64,000 nucleotides of DNA. It comes from Tabrizicola_A sp965284335. GTDB taxonomy: Bacteria; Pseudomonadota; Alphaproteobacteria; Rhodobacterales; Rhodobacteraceae. Made by a program: the position numbers and the translations under genes. The notes under the pieces were generated by a model that saw only the letters and a list, made by a program, of their open reading frames with translations, was not told the origin of the DNA and ran no database searches. The stretch lies in assembly GCF_965284335.1 (NCBI RefSeq), contig NZ_OZ260076.1; one strand, given 5' to 3'. Positions 46,381-55,087 of the stretch are shown one piece after another (positions within the stretch are counted from its first letter, which is position 1; every line of letters starts with the position of its first letter).

Positions 46381-46595
46381 TTGTGGGGGTGAAGTGCCAT
46401 CTCCTGCGTGTGATTGGGGTGAGCGTGGGAGCACGTCTGCAAATTACGCTCATAGTCTTCGATATCGCTCAAAAGCCAGCGAGTCCGGCCGGGTTCTACG
46501 CGCACAGCAATGGAAAAATTCCCCGCGCTTTCCAGTTGGTGAACGCCTTCAGTCTCTTGGCGACTGGCTCGACGGTTATAAATCCTATCATTCAT
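46381..46595 (-). pseudogene. AlpA-like phage regulator, frameshifted and cut by the IS3 copy
   Basis: One minus-strand frame carries FITVEPVAKRLKAFTNWKAR then GIFPLL before a stop. The frame beside it carries AGNFSIAVRVEPGRTRWLLS then DIEDYERNL. Placed end to end they resemble the short AlpA/MerR-type excisionase regulators (helix-turn-helix, G-x-FP, then RxxWLxSDIExW). The C-terminal reading runs into the IS3 end at 46380. The segment 46596-46853 between it and tRNA-Phe shows no gene. AlpA-type genes usually belong to integrated elements at tRNA genes. Confidence 0.45.
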
Positions 46596-46853
46596 GTGAT
46601 AGCTGCCGTCATTCTGTCTTCTAAACAGCGCTCGAAAGCCAAGCCACATTTGGGCCATGCGCTGCTTCCGCGAGAACCGCTGTTGGCATTTTCCAAAATC
46701 GATTAGAATCTCGGTTTGGCGTCACTGGCTTGGTGGAAATGGCGGTGGGTCAACCGATCGCGGAATGTAGCCCATGTGTAGCCCAGAAGCAGACATATAA
46801 ATGCACAACACCAGTCGCTGTAATTGGTCTTTACTGATTTCAAGGGGATAAAG

Positions 46854-46929
46854 TGGTGCCCGGAGCCGGAATCGAACCAGCGACACGCGGATTTTCAATC
46901 CGCTGCTCTACCAACTGAGCTATCCGGGC
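46854..46929 (-). tRNA. tRNA-Phe (GAA)
   Basis: 76 nt with encoded CCA. The acceptor stem is GCCCGGA/TCCGGGC, and the anticodon loop TTGAAAA has anticodon GAA. The 3' end points to the accessory patch, the usual geometry for integration at a tRNA. Confidence 0.97.
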
Positions 46930-47027
46930 ACTTTGCCGCCGGGCGTGCGCCCGCTTGGTGGGCGGGTGATACGTCAGGGTTTCCGCGCTGTCCAGAGGGA
47001 TTTGGCAAAATCTTGCGGGTTTTCCGC

Positions 47028-47204
47028 TTATTGCGGGCGGGCAGGGGCATTGGCTGGGTCGGCGGGGTTTTCGTCGTCGATCGCTTCGGCGGGAATGGCA
47101 TAGTCGCCTCGCAGCCAATGGGCCAGATCCACATCGGCGCAGCGGCGTGAGCAGAAGGGGCGGTATTTGGGATCGACCGCGCGGGCGCAGATCGGGCAGG
47201 TCAT
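47028..47204 (-). CDS. yacG: Zinc-binding DNA gyrase inhibitor YacG
   Basis: A 58-residue protein. MTCPICARAVDPKYRPFCSR followed by RCADVDLAHWLRGDYAIP shows the four zinc-binding cysteines (CxxC...CxxxC) and the DLxxWLxGxYxIP motif of YacG. The frame ends at a TAA at 47028. Its ATG overlaps the RNase G stop by 4 bp (ATGA), so translation is coupled. YacG proteins bind GyrB and inhibit supercoiling. Confidence 0.92.
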   Translation of the reverse strand: MTCPICARAVDPKYRPFCSRRCADVDLAHWLRGDYAIPAEAIDDENPADPANAPARPQ

Positions 47205-48259
47205 GCCAGCCCCCCGCCGACCAGTTCAGCCAAAGCCAACCGGTCGCGGCGGCGGGTGAATTCGTAAAGGCCCAGCGTCGTCCAACCCGCCAGCGTCACA
47301 TCCGGCCCATCGCCCTTGAACGCGGCGCGGATCACCTGTTCCAAAATCGCGCGGTCTTTCTTGGGCTGGGGGGCGAAATCCACCACCACCTGACCGCCAA
47401 GCCCGCGCAGGCGCAGTTGGCGCGGCAGGTCGCGCGCGGCGGCGATATTGGCTTTGAGTGCGGCTGCTGGCGACGTGTCAGGGCCGGTGTTCACATCGAC
47501 CGCCACCAGCGCGCGGGTGGGTTCGATCATCATATGCCCACCGCCCGTCAGATCGACCCGCGGGCTGAGAAGCGCGTCAATCTGTTCCAACACGCCATAA
47601 GCCTCGAACCCGCCAACACGGTCTTCGACCATGTCGGGCAAGGGGCTGGCCCAGTCGCGCCATGCGGTGTCATGGGCGCCGGGACCGTCGAGCAAGAGTT
47701 CGGGCGCACCGTCCAGATCGCCCAGCACGGCCGTGGCAAGATCGCGCATCGCAGCGATGTCGTCGGCAATCTCATCGGCATCGGCTTCGGCCGCGGCGGA
47801 ACGGATGATGAGACCAAGCCGCGCGTCGGCCCCGGCCATGGCCTCGGTCGCCAGATCGGTGAGTGCCGCGCGGGTGTCTTCCTCGCGGATCGCCCGGCTG
47901 ACGTTCAGGCCGGGGGCATCGGGGGTCACGATGGCAAAGCGGGATTTGAACAAAAGCCGCGTGCTGACCGGGGTGGCCTTGCCCGGCTCGGTCGGGGCGG
48001 AAACCTGCACCAGCAGGCGCTGACCGGGGCTGATGCCGGAAATCTGGCGCAGAAATCCCGAGGCGCCATTGGGTAGTTTGACAAAAATGCCGCCCTGGCC
48101 CTTCATCGGGCGGTCGGCCACCGCGCGATAGATCGCGCCCGGCAGAATGCTGTCGCCCTCGGGGTCAATCGCCAGCTCTTCCAAGTGGCCGTCAACTAAC
48201 AGGGCGGCGGCATCGCGACCTTTGATACTGTCCAAAAGGACGACGCGGCCAGATGTCAT
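47201..48259 (-). CDS. rng: Ribonuclease E/G family protein
   Basis: A 352-residue short RNase G-type endonuclease. It shows GGIFVKLPNGASGFLRQ, GQRLLVQVSAPTEPGK, GLIIRSAA, the metal-binding VAVDVNTG (first DxN of the DNase I-like site) and LRGLGGQVVVDFAPQPK. The N-terminal S1 segment is short, and the C-terminal zinc-link and RNase E scaffold are absent, which is usual for this alphaproteobacterial type. The start at 48259 fits the family (MTSGRVVLLDS); longer frames run into maf, which ends at 48256. Between maf and yacG in a leftward operon. Confidence 0.88.
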   Translation of the reverse strand: MTSGRVVLLDSIKGRDAAALLVDGHLEELAIDPEGDSILPGAIYRAVADRPMKGQGGIFVKLPNGASGFLRQISGISPGQRLLVQVSAPTEPGKATPVSTRLLFKSRFAIVTPDAPGLNVSRAIREEDTRAALTDLATEAMAGADARLGLIIRSAAAEADADEIADDIAAMRDLATAVLGDLDGAPELLLDGPGAHDTAWRDWASPLPDMVEDRVGGFEAYGVLEQIDALLSPRVDLTGGGHMMIEPTRALVAVDVNTGPDTSPAAALKANIAAARDLPRQLRLRGLGGQVVVDFAPQPKKDRAILEQVIRAAFKGDGPDVTLAGWTTLGLYEFTRRRDRLALAELVGGGLA

Positions 48260-48831
48260 ATGTGTCTCCAGACGGGATAGCCTGCCGCTTGCAAAAGGGC
48301 GGCTGTTTCGGCCAAGGGCAGACCGACGATGCCGGTGAAAGAGCCGGAAATCCACGGGATAAAGGCACCAGCCGCGCCTTGGATGGCATAGCCTCCGGCC
48401 TTGCCCTGCCATTCACGGCCCGCAAGATAGGCGTTCAGCTCATCATCCGAAAGGCGTTTCATTTTGACAGCCGAAACGCTTTCGCGCGTCCAGACCCGGT
48501 CGCCGCGTTTGACGGCAACTGCGGTGATCACCTGATGACGCCGCCCGCCCAGCAGGGTTAGAAACTCTGCGGCCTCACCCGCGTTGCGGGGTTTGCCCAG
48601 AATGCGGCGACCAAGGGCGACAGTGGTATCCGCGCAGAGCACGATATCGTCGGGGCCGGCCTTGACCGCCATGGCCTTTTCACGCGCCAGACGCGCGCAA
48701 TAGGGGCGCGGCAGTTCGGCGCGCTTGGGGTCTTCGTCGATGTCGGGGGGCAGGATGGCGTCTGGCACGATGCCAAGTTGCGCCAGAAGATCCTTCCGGC
48801 GCGGGCTGCCTGATCCTAGAATAAATCGCAA
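48256..48831 (-). CDS. maf: Maf-family nucleotide pyrophosphatase
   Basis: House-cleaning pyrophosphatase acting on modified or canonical NTPs, about 191 residues. ILGSGSPRRKDLLAQLGI is the Maf N-terminal motif, followed by VLCADTTVALGRRILGKP (catalytic aspartate) and GGYAIQGAAGAFIPWISGSF. No ATG starts the family's N-terminus; the TTG at 48831 (LRFILGSGSP) is the likely start, 10 bp after the infA stop, with a poor ribosome site. A longer frame overlapping infA is possible. The gene overlaps RNase G by 4 bp. Confidence 0.87.
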   Translation of the reverse strand: MRFILGSGSPRRKDLLAQLGIVPDAILPPDIDEDPKRAELPRPYCARLAREKAMAVKAGPDDIVLCADTTVALGRRILGKPRNAGEAAEFLTLLGGRRHQVITAVAVKRGDRVWTRESVSAVKMKRLSDDELNAYLAGREWQGKAGGYAIQGAAGAFIPWISGSFTGIVGLPLAETAALLQAAGYPVWRHI

Positions 48832-48841
48832 CGCAAGCCGC

Positions 48842-49060
48842 TTACTTGAAGCGATAGTTGATGCGGCCTTTCGACAGGTCATAGGGGGTCATTTCCACCT
48901 GCACCTTGTCGCCTGCCAGAACCCGGATGCGGTTCTTGCGCATCTTGCCTGCCATCACCGCGATCAATTCATGGCCGTTGTCGAGTTCGACCCGAAACGT
49001 CGCGTTGGGCAAGAGTTCCTTCACAACACCGGGGAATTCGAGGATGTCTTCCTTGGCCAT
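48842..49060 (-). CDS. infA: Translation initiation factor IF-1
   Basis: A 72-residue S1/OB-fold protein starting MAKEDILEFPGVVKELLPNA, with the family's exact length. The C-terminus reads MTPYDLSKGRINYRFK. The 41-codon upstream extension of the frame is not part of the protein. GGAGA lies 5 bases upstream of the ATG. Confidence 0.98.
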   Translation of the reverse strand: MAKEDILEFPGVVKELLPNATFRVELDNGHELIAVMAGKMRKNRIRVLAGDKVQVEMTPYDLSKGRINYRFK

Positions 49061-49223
49061 GGTCTCTCCAATAGGGGTTGGGCCCGAGTTGGAGATCCCA
49101 ACGCAGGCATGGCCGGGCGTATGCGCCGGAATTTTGGAATTTTCAAGGGGGAATCGTTCTGCGCCCCTTGGGTGCTTTGCCAAGCTTTGGCCTCTGGCCG
49201 GGGAAGTTGGGCCAAGATTAAAA

Positions 49224-50102
49224 TCAGCGATGTGGTATGCTGGCCTGGGTGAGGCGTTCGATTTGTTCGGGCCAATGGGCGTGGTTCAGCACGCCACCAT
49301 CGCGGCGGACCTCGCGGATCGCCTCAAGGCTGATCTTGGCCATGGCCCAGCCCGGCGCGTTGAGGGCGGTTTCGGCCAGAATGCCGGTGGGCGGAAAGCC
49401 ACGGTCAGGCGGGCCGTAAATGCTGGCGGCTCCGACGTTCTCATCGACTGCCGGGCAGAAATCGCACAGGCCCACAGTTGGGGAATGGACCACAACGCAT
49501 TGATTTTCCAAGGCCCGCGCCATAGAGCCGACCCGCACGCGGGTGAAACCGGCAAGGCTGTCGGTGCAAGAGGGCGCGAGAAGGATTTCTGCCCCCGCCT
49601 CGACCAAAGACCGCGCCAAAAGCGGGAATTCGCTGTCATAGCAGATCACCACACCGATGCGGCCAAGGTCAGTGTCAAAGGGCGCAAGGCCCGTGCCCGC
49701 GACCACATCCCAAGTTTCGCGTTCAAAGCGCGTCATGATCTGCTTGTCCTGATGGCCAACAATGCCGTCGGGTCCGTAAAGCGTGGCACGGTTCACCGGG
49801 CGGGTGCCGGTAAAGACCGGCCCCGAGGCTCCAAGGATATAGACACCGTGGCGGGCGGCCAATTCCACATGCAACGCATCCAGCGCGGGTTTCCAGCGCG
49901 CCACCTCATGCAGACCGGCCTCAAGGTTTTCGGCCACCGCACGGCCGCCAAGGCTGGTCAATTCCATCGCGCCATATTCGGGAAAGGTCAAAAGCTGCGC
50001 GCCCTGTCCGGCGGCATCGGCCACCCAATGGGCCAGATGGGCGGCAAAATCGTCGAAATGGTCAAACCAAGTCAGCGGATAGGCGGCGGCGGCAAGGTGC
50101 AT
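49224..50102 (-). CDS. Carbon-nitrogen hydrolase (nitrilase superfamily)
   Basis: A 292-residue hydrolase with the full catalytic set: Glu in LLTFPEYGAMELTSL, Lys in GHQDKQIMTRFERE, and Cys in VVICYDSEFPLLA. The segment LAPSCTDSLAGFTRVRVGSM is typical of the branch related to bacterial amidohydrolases of the nitrilase type (Nit1/Nit2-like). No signal peptide is seen. It is not closely similar to the nitrilase at 5094. It is read leftward towards infA after a 163-bp gap and preceded by a strong terminator, so it is likely its own unit. Substrate unknown. Confidence 0.87.
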   Translation of the reverse strand: MHLAAAAYPLTWFDHFDDFAAHLAHWVADAAGQGAQLLTFPEYGAMELTSLGGRAVAENLEAGLHEVARWKPALDALHVELAARHGVYILGASGPVFTGTRPVNRATLYGPDGIVGHQDKQIMTRFERETWDVVAGTGLAPFDTDLGRIGVVICYDSEFPLLARSLVEAGAEILLAPSCTDSLAGFTRVRVGSMARALENQCVVVHSPTVGLCDFCPAVDENVGAASIYGPPDRGFPPTGILAETALNAPGWAMAKISLEAIREVRRDGGVLNHAHWPEQIERLTQASIPHR

Positions 50103-50130
50103 GGGTATGGCCTTCGGTCAGATGCAAAAC

Positions 50131-50154
50131 GGGCGCGCAAGATTTTGCGCGCCC
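50131..50154 (-). terminator. Intrinsic terminator after the GNAT gene
   Basis: On the minus strand, GGGCGCGCAA, loop AATC, TTGCGCGCCC, then CGTTTTGC: a perfect 10-bp GC-rich stem with a short T-run. It lies 28 bp upstream of the nitrilase start and 233 bp beyond the GNAT stop. The rest of 50103-50386 shows no gene. Confidence 0.8.
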
Positions 50155-50386
50155 AGAGTCTTTCGCCGAAAGTGCCAGGTTACAAGACGAAATCCGACGC
50201 CGAAAGTGATGTGACCCTAACCAGTCTGCCCCGGCTATGTCGCGCCCAACTGTTGGGGCTGTGACAATCAAGAGTTCCGGGTGACATCAATTGCATCGCG
50301 AAATCACCATTTATCTGGCACCCTTAGCTGCCGCTAAGGTTCTGGGCTGATCGAGGCAGTCATGCATTCGGCGCAAAGTGGCGCTG

Positions 50387-50971
50387 TCACAGCGCCCGCA
50401 TCCAAAACTGCAAGGGCTTTGTGCTTTCGCCGTCATCGCCCAGATCCTTCCACGCAAACTCGGCCAGCACGCCCGGCAGGGGCGCATAGCCGCGACCGCG
50501 CCAGAAGGCGTCATTCGTCCGGTAGGTTTTGGGCCGCAGCGGGTGGTCGTCGGGGCGCACCACGGAACAAAAGGCCACATGGCTGCGCCCATGGGCGCGG
50601 GCGTGGTCTTCTCGCAAGTCAAAGAACCGATGCCCCAGCCCTTGGCCACGATAGGCGGGCAGAAGCACCGATTCCGCGCCATAAAGGATCGACCCCGCAG
50701 GCAGGCCCATTTTGCGCAAGGGTGCCGCAAAGCCTTCGGCATGATCTTCCATAAAGGTCGAGGTTGAGGCGCCGACCAAAAGCCCGGCATCAAAGGCACC
50801 GACCAACAGCGCGCCGGGATTGTCGCGATAGGTGGTCAGATAAGCGCGCTCATAGTCCAGCGTGCCATCGTAAAGATAGGGCCAGTCGCGAAAGACCGCG
50901 ATGCGCAGGCGCGCCACATCATCCAGATGCGCCTCCAGCTCTGCCCCGGTCAGGGCGCGGACCTCAACCAT
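50387..50971 (-). CDS. GNAT-family N-acetyltransferase
   Basis: A 194-residue protein from ATG 50971 (MVEVRALTGAELEAHLDDVA). ESVLLPAYRGQGLGHRFFDL holds the acetyl-CoA loop (RGQGLG). SHVAFCSVVRPDDHPLRPK and the end LPGVLAEFAWKDLG follow. The start overlaps the stop of the SnoaL-like gene by 8 bp, so the two are coupled. Substrate unknown. Confidence 0.85.
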   Translation of the reverse strand: MVEVRALTGAELEAHLDDVARLRIAVFRDWPYLYDGTLDYERAYLTTYRDNPGALLVGAFDAGLLVGASTSTFMEDHAEGFAAPLRKMGLPAGSILYGAESVLLPAYRGQGLGHRFFDLREDHARAHGRSHVAFCSVVRPDDHPLRPKTYRTNDAFWRGRGYAPLPGVLAEFAWKDLGDDGESTKPLQFWMRAL

Positions 50972-51377
50972 GCGAGACCTGTTTGATCCAGTCATTCAGG
51001 TTGTAATAGGTGGTCACGCGGGTGATTTTGCCATCTTTCAAGGTGAAAAACCCACCCGCAGGCAGGACATAGCGCTGACCGCGCGCTTCGGGCAGGCCGG
51101 GGTCTGTTTTCAAGTATTGGCCATGAACGACGAATTCAGCAGCCGCGCGCCCACCATCGGCACTGGCCATGATGACCATGTCTTTCAACTCTTCCTTATA
51201 GGTTTCCGACATATGCGCGCAAAATTCGGCAAAGGCGTTTTTACCCATGCGGGCGGTGCCCTCATTCACATGATGCACAAATTCATCATGCAGCGTGTCG
51301 ATCATGCCGGCCGTATTCCCGGCGTTGAAGGCGGCGTAATAGGCGGCGATTGTCGCTTCGGCTGTGGCGCGTGTCAT
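50964..51377 (-). CDS. NTF2/SnoaL-like fold protein (ketosteroid isomerase-related)
   Basis: A 137-residue cone-shaped alpha+beta protein. AEATIAAYYAAFNAGNTAGM followed by IDTLHDEFVHHVNEG, and the closing FFTLKDGKITRVTTYYNLND, are typical of SnoaL-like/NTF2-like enzymes. Function unknown; relatives are isomerases or non-catalytic binding proteins. GGAGGA lies four bases upstream of the start at 51377. It forms a two-gene unit with the GNAT gene. Confidence 0.85.
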   Translation of the reverse strand: MTRATAEATIAAYYAAFNAGNTAGMIDTLHDEFVHHVNEGTARMGKNAFAEFCAHMSETYKEELKDMVIMASADGGRAAAEFVVHGQYLKTDPGLPEARGQRYVLPAGGFFTLKDGKITRVTTYYNLNDWIKQVSHG

Positions 51378-51522
51378 GCTGTCCTCCGGTTTTGCCAAGT
51401 ATGTGCCATGATGATACGGAAGGGCCAAGCCGGAATGGGCCGGTTTGGCGCTAAAAACCGACGCGGGGCCGCCGGTGACGCGCGCCGGGCCGCCCGGTCA
51501 ACGGCGCTTGGCTGAATGGGCT

Positions 51523-51987
51523 TTAACTGGCCGTGGGCTCGCCAAACCGTGTGATCAGCTTGTCCTTGATCTGATCGCGCACTTGGCGATAGGCGGCCAT
51601 TTTGGCATCGCGCGTGTCACCACCCAACGAGGTGGGGTCGATGATCGGCCAGTATTCCACGGTCAGATGGTAGTGTTTGGTCAGATCCAACGCCAAGGCC
51701 TTGGAATTGGGTGACAGGGCGATGATCAGGTCATATTGGCCCAGATCATCCCCAAGTTCCTGCATTTCCTCAAAGCTGCGGCTGCGGTGGCGCGACAATT
51801 CGATCCCAAGCTCGGCACAGACCGCGACGGAAAAACCGTCGATCTCCATATCGTTCTTGACCCCGGCCGACTGCACATAGGCGCGCTGGCCGTAAAACCG
51901 CTTCATCAAGGCCTCGGCCATGGGCGAGCGGACGGCGTTATGATCGCAACAAAACAGTACAGCTTGCGGAAAATCGCCCACGCTCAT
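51523..51987 (-). CDS. Low-molecular-weight protein-tyrosine-phosphatase/ArsC-type protein
   Basis: A 154-residue protein with the phosphate-binding loop FCCDHNAVRSPMAEAL (CX5R) and a distal acid motif WPIIDPTSLGGDTRDA. It belongs to the LMW-PTP/arsenate reductase superfamily. The sequence after the loop lacks the further redox cysteines of arsenate reductases, so a phosphatase is more likely. The ATG overlaps the UPF0262 stop (ATGA). Confidence 0.85.
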   Translation of the reverse strand: MSVGDFPQAVLFCCDHNAVRSPMAEALMKRFYGQRAYVQSAGVKNDMEIDGFSVAVCAELGIELSRHRSRSFEEMQELGDDLGQYDLIIALSPNSKALALDLTKHYHLTVEYWPIIDPTSLGGDTRDAKMAAYRQVRDQIKDKLITRFGEPTAS

Positions 51988-52463
51988 CCCCAATGCAAAA
52001 CACAGATCAGCGTGAACAGGCGGCGCGAGGTGGCGGTATCGACCACGGCCTTGCCCTCCAGCCGCTCTTGCAAGACGCGCGCGCCCTCGTTGTGAATGCC
52101 CCGACGCGCCATGTCGATCGCCTCAATCTGGCTGGGGGGCAGGCGTTTTACGGCGTCGAAATAGCTTTCGCAGATTTGGAAGTAATCTTTCACAACCTGC
52201 CGGAACGGGCCCAGCGACAGATGAAACTCGCCCACCGGCGTTTCGTCTTCTGTGGCGATCGAAAACACAAGCCGCCCTTCGCGGATCGCAAGGCCAAGAC
52301 GGTAGGGGCCGGGCGGAATATCGCGCCCCTCGCGGATGGGCATCCCAAAGGAGTTTTCTTCCAACAGATCAAAGATCGCAACCTTGCGCTCTTGCTCGAT
52401 TTCGGGCGTCGGGCGGGCAAGCCCTCGCTCGTCAATTTCAATGTGACAGATCCGATTGGTCAT
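51984..52463 (-). CDS. UPF0262 family protein
   Basis: A 159-residue protein, beginning MTNRICHIEIDERGLARPTP, that matches the alphaproteobacterial UPF0262 family in length and context. No catalytic motif is recognised; function unknown. It is followed by the phosphatase gene with a 4-bp overlap and preceded by hisD, the conserved order in this bacterial group. Confidence 0.9.
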   Translation of the reverse strand: MTNRICHIEIDERGLARPTPEIEQERKVAIFDLLEENSFGMPIREGRDIPPGPYRLGLAIREGRLVFSIATEDETPVGEFHLSLGPFRQVVKDYFQICESYFDAVKRLPPSQIEAIDMARRGIHNEGARVLQERLEGKAVVDTATSRRLFTLICVLHWG

Positions 52464-52532
52464 GGGCAGGCTTTCACTCAACAAGCCCCTGTGATGCCCG
52501 AGGCTTGGCCCTGTTGCAAGCCCATCGCGCGC

Positions 52533-53834
52533 TTAACGGTTCAACTTCGCCAGCCGTGCCGACACGCTTAAGCCATGGGCCTGAAGGCTTTCGCTGGTGG
52601 CCAGCCGCTCGGCCGCGGGGCCGATGGCAGCCAAAGCATCGGGCGTCATCTTGGCCAGCGTTGTGCGTTTGACGAAATCCAGCACCGATAGGCCAGAGGA
52701 GAACCGGGCCGAGCGCGCGGTGGGCAGCACATGGTTTGGCCCGCCGACATAGTCGCCAATCGCCTCGGGGGTCCATGCGCCAAGGAAAATGGCCCCGGCA
52801 TGGGTGATCTTTGCGCTCAGCGCATCGGGGTCGGCAACGCAAAGTTCCAAATGCTCGGGCGCCACACGGTTTGACAAAGCGGCCGCCTCGGCCAGATCGC
52901 GGGTGATGATCACCGCGCCAAAGTCGCGCCAGCTGGCCCCGGCAATCGCGCGCCGCTCCAGCGTTTGCAGCCGCGCCTCGACGGCGGTGACCACACGGGC
53001 GGCGAATTCAGCATCCGGCGTGATCAGGATGGACTGCGCGCTTTCATCATGTTCGGCTTGGCTTAGCAGATCCAGCGCGATCCAGTCCGGATCACTGTCG
53101 CCATCCGCAATTACCAGAATTTCCGAGGGTCCTGCAATCATGTCGATGCCCACCCGGCCAAAGACCCGCCGCTTGGCCGCCGCGACAAAGGCATTGCCCG
53201 GCCCGGTGATCTTGTCGACGGGCTGAATGGTTTCGGTGCCATAGGCAAGGGCCGCCACGGCCTGCGCGCCGCCGATCCGGTAAACCGTGTCGACCCCGGC
53301 AATTTGCGCGGCCAAAAGCACAAGCGGGTTCACCACCCCACCCGGCGTGGGGCAGGTCACCACCAAGCGCTGCACGCCCGCCACCTTGGCCGGAATGGCA
53401 TTCATCAACACCGATGAAGGATAAGAGGCGAGCCCCCCGGGCACATAAAGCCCCGCCGCCGAAACCGGCGTCCAGCGCCAGCCCAAAGTGGCACCGCTGG
53501 CATCTTGCCACATGGCATCTTCCGGCATCTGCCGCGCGTGATAGGCGCGGATGCGCTCTGCCGCCAGTTCCAATGCGGCACGATCCTGCGCTGAAACCTT
53601 GGCAATCTCGGCCTCGACCTCGGCCTTGGTAAAGGCCATGGTGGCAGGCGTCAGCGCCAGTTTGTCAAAGCGCTGCGTCAGCTCCAGCACAGCCGCATCG
53701 CCCCGGGCGCGCACGTCGGCAATGATGGTGGCGACCGTGTCATCCACATCGGGGCTGTCTTCGCGCTTTTGACCCAAGAGCGCGGCAAAGCGCGCCTCAA
53801 ACTCGGTGTCTTGCGTGTTCAGGAACGTCGGCAT
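52533..53834 (-). CDS. hisD: Histidinol dehydrogenase
   Basis: Zinc-dependent NAD enzyme for the last two steps of histidine synthesis. The 433-residue protein shows VPGGLASYPSSVLMNAIPAK, QAVAALAYGTETIQPVDKIT, and GPGNAFVAAAKRRVFGRVGI followed by DMIAGPSEI. AGAIFLGAWTPEAIGDYVGG is followed by the zinc-ligand region PNHVLPTARSARFSSGLSV. The start at 53834 has GGAGGGG upstream. It probably forms the promoter-proximal gene of hisD-UPF0262-phosphatase. Confidence 0.96.
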   Translation of the reverse strand: MPTFLNTQDTEFEARFAALLGQKREDSPDVDDTVATIIADVRARGDAAVLELTQRFDKLALTPATMAFTKAEVEAEIAKVSAQDRAALELAAERIRAYHARQMPEDAMWQDASGATLGWRWTPVSAAGLYVPGGLASYPSSVLMNAIPAKVAGVQRLVVTCPTPGGVVNPLVLLAAQIAGVDTVYRIGGAQAVAALAYGTETIQPVDKITGPGNAFVAAAKRRVFGRVGIDMIAGPSEILVIADGDSDPDWIALDLLSQAEHDESAQSILITPDAEFAARVVTAVEARLQTLERRAIAGASWRDFGAVIITRDLAEAAALSNRVAPEHLELCVADPDALSAKITHAGAIFLGAWTPEAIGDYVGGPNHVLPTARSARFSSGLSVLDFVKRTTLAKMTPDALAAIGPAAERLATSESLQAHGLSVSARLAKLNR

Positions 53835-53937
53835 CGGCCCCTCCGGCAGCTTTGCGCCCGTCCTAGGCCAAAGCTGGAGGCGTCGCAAGACGAAGGGGGC
53901 CTTCTGCCCCCTCGCCGCATGCGCGGCTCACCCCCGA

Positions 53938-53998
53938 GGATATTTTTCCCACATTGAAGGCAAAGACCGGGCCTGTCTTCAATGTGGCCCAAATATCC
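53938..53998. repeat. Inverted pair of the 22-bp dispersed repeat
   Basis: Left arm 53938-53959 and right arm 53977-53998 are inverted copies (19 of 22 match) of GGATATTT, three bases, CCACATTGAAG, with 17 bp between. A third copy is at 34936. The pair can fold into a long hairpin between the GlxA-type gene (stop at 54032) and hisD, so a transcription end or boundary role is possible. Confidence 0.75.
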
Positions 53999-54031
53999 CC
54001 GCCGGAGGCCCTGAGGCCGGGCCGGGGCGCT

Positions 54032-55087
54032 TTAGCCGCCGAAATGCGAGAAACGATAGGGGCTGACGCCGTATTTCTTGCGGAAGGATTTCGAAAAATG
54101 CGAGGTTGAGGCATAGCCACAGGCCACGGCCACATCGGTGACCTTCATATCGGTTTCCGCCAAAAGCGCCCGGCCCCGTGCCAGCCGCAGGTCATTCATA
54201 TAGCGCACGGGCGTTAGGCCGAGATATCTGTTGAACAGCCGCTCAATCTGGCGGCGCGAGAGGTTGAGGTGGGCCGCGCAGCCATCAAGGTCCAGTTCCT
54301 CTTCGATGCGCGCTTCAAGATAGGCCGCCGCCTGCAACAGTTTGTCATGCCTTGTGCCAAGCCGGGTGGCGAGGCTGGCGGTTTGGCTGTCGGCCTCGTC
54401 CCGGCGTTGGGTGAGAAGGCACATGTTCATGACTTCTTGGCCGAGTTCCGCGCCAAAGCGGTCTGAGATCAGCTTGAGCATCATATCGGCGGCCGCCACG
54501 CCGCCTGCGCAGGTCATCACCCGGTCGTCGATGGAAAACACCTGCCGCGAGGGTTCCAGATCGGGGAAGTTTTCGGCAAAGGCGGTCGTGTTGTCCCAAT
54601 GCATGGTAAAGCGGCGGCCTTTCAGGATGCCCGCTTGGGCCAGCGCATAGGCCCCGGTGCAAAGCCCCCCCACCGTGCGCCCGCGCCGCCAAAGCCCGCG
54701 CAGCCAGTCGCCCAAGGCGACGCTGGCCTTGCCCTCCGGCTCGACGCCGGAAACCACGAAGACGATCCCCTCGGGCTTGGCCTGCGACCATGCGCCATCC
54801 ACCACAACCGGCACGCCGTTGGAGCAGGCAACCGGCTGGCCATCATCTGACCAGACCGTCCAGCGAAACAGCACCTTTTGTGTCAGCTGGTTCGCCATCC
54901 GCATCGGCTCGATCGCCGAGGAAAACGCCAGCATGGTGAATTTGGGCAACAGCACAAAGGCCACGTCAATGCTTTCGGGTTTGCCCGAGAGCTTTACATG
55001 GGCAGAGCCCTTGGCGACATATTTCTGCTGGTCCGTCATCCGCACCTCGTCGGCGGCCAGCATAGCAGAGACGGGGGCGTGCTGCAT
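54032..55087 (-). CDS. GlxA-family transcriptional regulator (DJ-1/PfpI + AraC)
   Basis: A 351-residue protein. The N-terminal class I glutamine amidotransferase-like domain (about 40-200: VLLPKFTMLAFSSAIEPMRM, RTVGGLCTGAYALAQAGIL) has a cysteine at the usual elbow position. The C-terminal AraC helix-turn-helix pair (about 250-345: LDLDGCAAHLNLSRRQIERL, VAVACGYASTSHFSKSFRKK then YGVSPYRF) is standard. Such proteins often control quaternary amine or amino-acid catabolism. The ATG at 55087 overlaps the metG stop as TGATG. A start at 55120 inside metG is less likely. Confidence 0.88.
   Translation of the reverse strand: MQHAPVSAMLAADEVRMTDQQKYVAKGSAHVKLSGKPESIDVAFVLLPKFTMLAFSSAIEPMRMANQLTQKVLFRWTVWSDDGQPVACSNGVPVVVDGAWSQAKPEGIVFVVSGVEPEGKASVALGDWLRGLWRRGRTVGGLCTGAYALAQAGILKGRRFTMHWDNTTAFAENFPDLEPSRQVFSIDDRVMTCAGGVAAADMMLKLISDRFGAELGQEVMNMCLLTQRRDEADSQTASLATRLGTRHDKLLQAAAYLEARIEEELDLDGCAAHLNLSRRQIERLFNRYLGLTPVRYMNDLRLARGRALLAETDMKVTDVAVACGYASTSHFSKSFRKKYGVSPYRFSHFGG

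Noticed and set aside
48906..50264. 452-codon plus-strand frame across infA and the hydrolase gene
   Set aside because: It runs antisense to two well-supported genes and lacks a domain or start signal.
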